Notes under the pieces: model-generated
Databases searched by the model: none
Told to the model about the DNA's origin: nothing
What the model saw: only the letters and a program-made list of their open reading frames with translations
Source of the DNA: an uncultured Amaricoccus sp.
GTDB taxonomy: Bacteria > Pseudomonadota > Alphaproteobacteria > Rhodobacterales > Rhodobacteraceae
Direction: 5' to 3'
Length of the DNA stretch: 7,219 bases
Assembly (NCBI RefSeq): GCF_937891315.1
Contig: NZ_CALAGI010000175.1
Span: 1-7,219 of the forward strand
Program-made: the position numbers and the translations under genes
Part shown: positions 7,213 to 7,219 of the stretch, piece by piece
Layout of the letters: every line of letters begins with the position of its first letter
Position numbering within the stretch: position 1 is the first letter of the stretch

Positions 7213-7219
7213 AGCCGGG

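Larger units (their letters stand above)
6840..7219. other. Non-coding, repeat-rich tract after glpD; no gene seen
   Basis: About 380 bases to the window end carry no reading frame with a recognisable motif or ribosome site. The tract holds two GCGGCCGC octamers (6865-6872, 6903-6910), a 10-base-stem hairpin (6907-6942), an 11-base direct repeat followed by G-runs (6976, 7170), a TGATATCA palindrome (6996-7003) overlapping ATCAA-N6-TTGAT (7000-7015), a small CGCAG-AAGG-CTGCG hairpin (7062-7075), and three consecutive stem-loops at 7143-7212. A gene may begin or end just past 7219. Confidence 0.55.

Overview
The window is GC-rich, tightly coding bacterial DNA. It most likely comes from an alphaproteobacterium; this is inferred from the protein styles (ExaC/AcoD-type aldehyde dehydrogenase, mitochondrial-like glutaryl-CoA dehydrogenase, GlpR-GlpD pair) and from the strong G/C bias at third codon positions. 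I cannot name the genus with confidence. There are five protein genes, all central or catabolic metabolism and its regulators. I see no tRNA, rRNA, CRISPR array, insertion sequence, phage gene or other mobile element.

Layout. (1) Positions 1-1365, minus strand: an NAD-dependent aldehyde dehydrogenase of the ExaC/AcoD/AldB group, lacking its last roughly 50 residues because the window ends. (2) Positions 1366-1576: a divergent control region with a GTCGC-N5-GCGAC inverted repeat and a phased repeat of its half-site. (3) Positions 1577-2653, plus strand: an AcoR-like regulator with GAF and Fis-type HTH domains but no AAA+ sigma-54 activation domain. (4) Positions 2654-3072: a 419-base stretch without a convincing gene, holding two stem-loops. 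(5) Positions 3073-4290: glutaryl-CoA dehydrogenase (gcdH). (6) Positions 4291-4515: a regulatory gap with a stem-loop after gcdH and a palindrome before glpR. (7) Positions 4516-5286 and 5283-6782: glpR and glpD, translationally coupled through a TTGA overlap. (8) Positions 6783-7219: a probable intrinsic terminator, then about 380 bases of apparently non-coding DNA rich in inverted repeats.

How the genes work together. The first pair looks like a substrate-sensing regulator controlling a divergent aldehyde dehydrogenase, which oxidises acetaldehyde or similar aldehydes from alcohol, acetoin or related catabolism. gcdH stands alone and feeds the lysine, tryptophan and aromatic degradation route (glutaryl-CoA to crotonyl-CoA). 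glpR-glpD is a self-regulated glycerol 3-phosphate oxidation unit: the repressor senses a sugar phosphate, and GlpD passes electrons to quinone and makes dihydroxyacetone phosphate. Nothing shows that the three units form one pathway beyond carbon-source use in general.

I found no strong candidate for an undescribed system. The points most worth a second look are the AAA-less AcoR-like regulator with its candidate operator, the phased operator-like repeats before glpR, and the repeat-rich non-coding tract after glpD.
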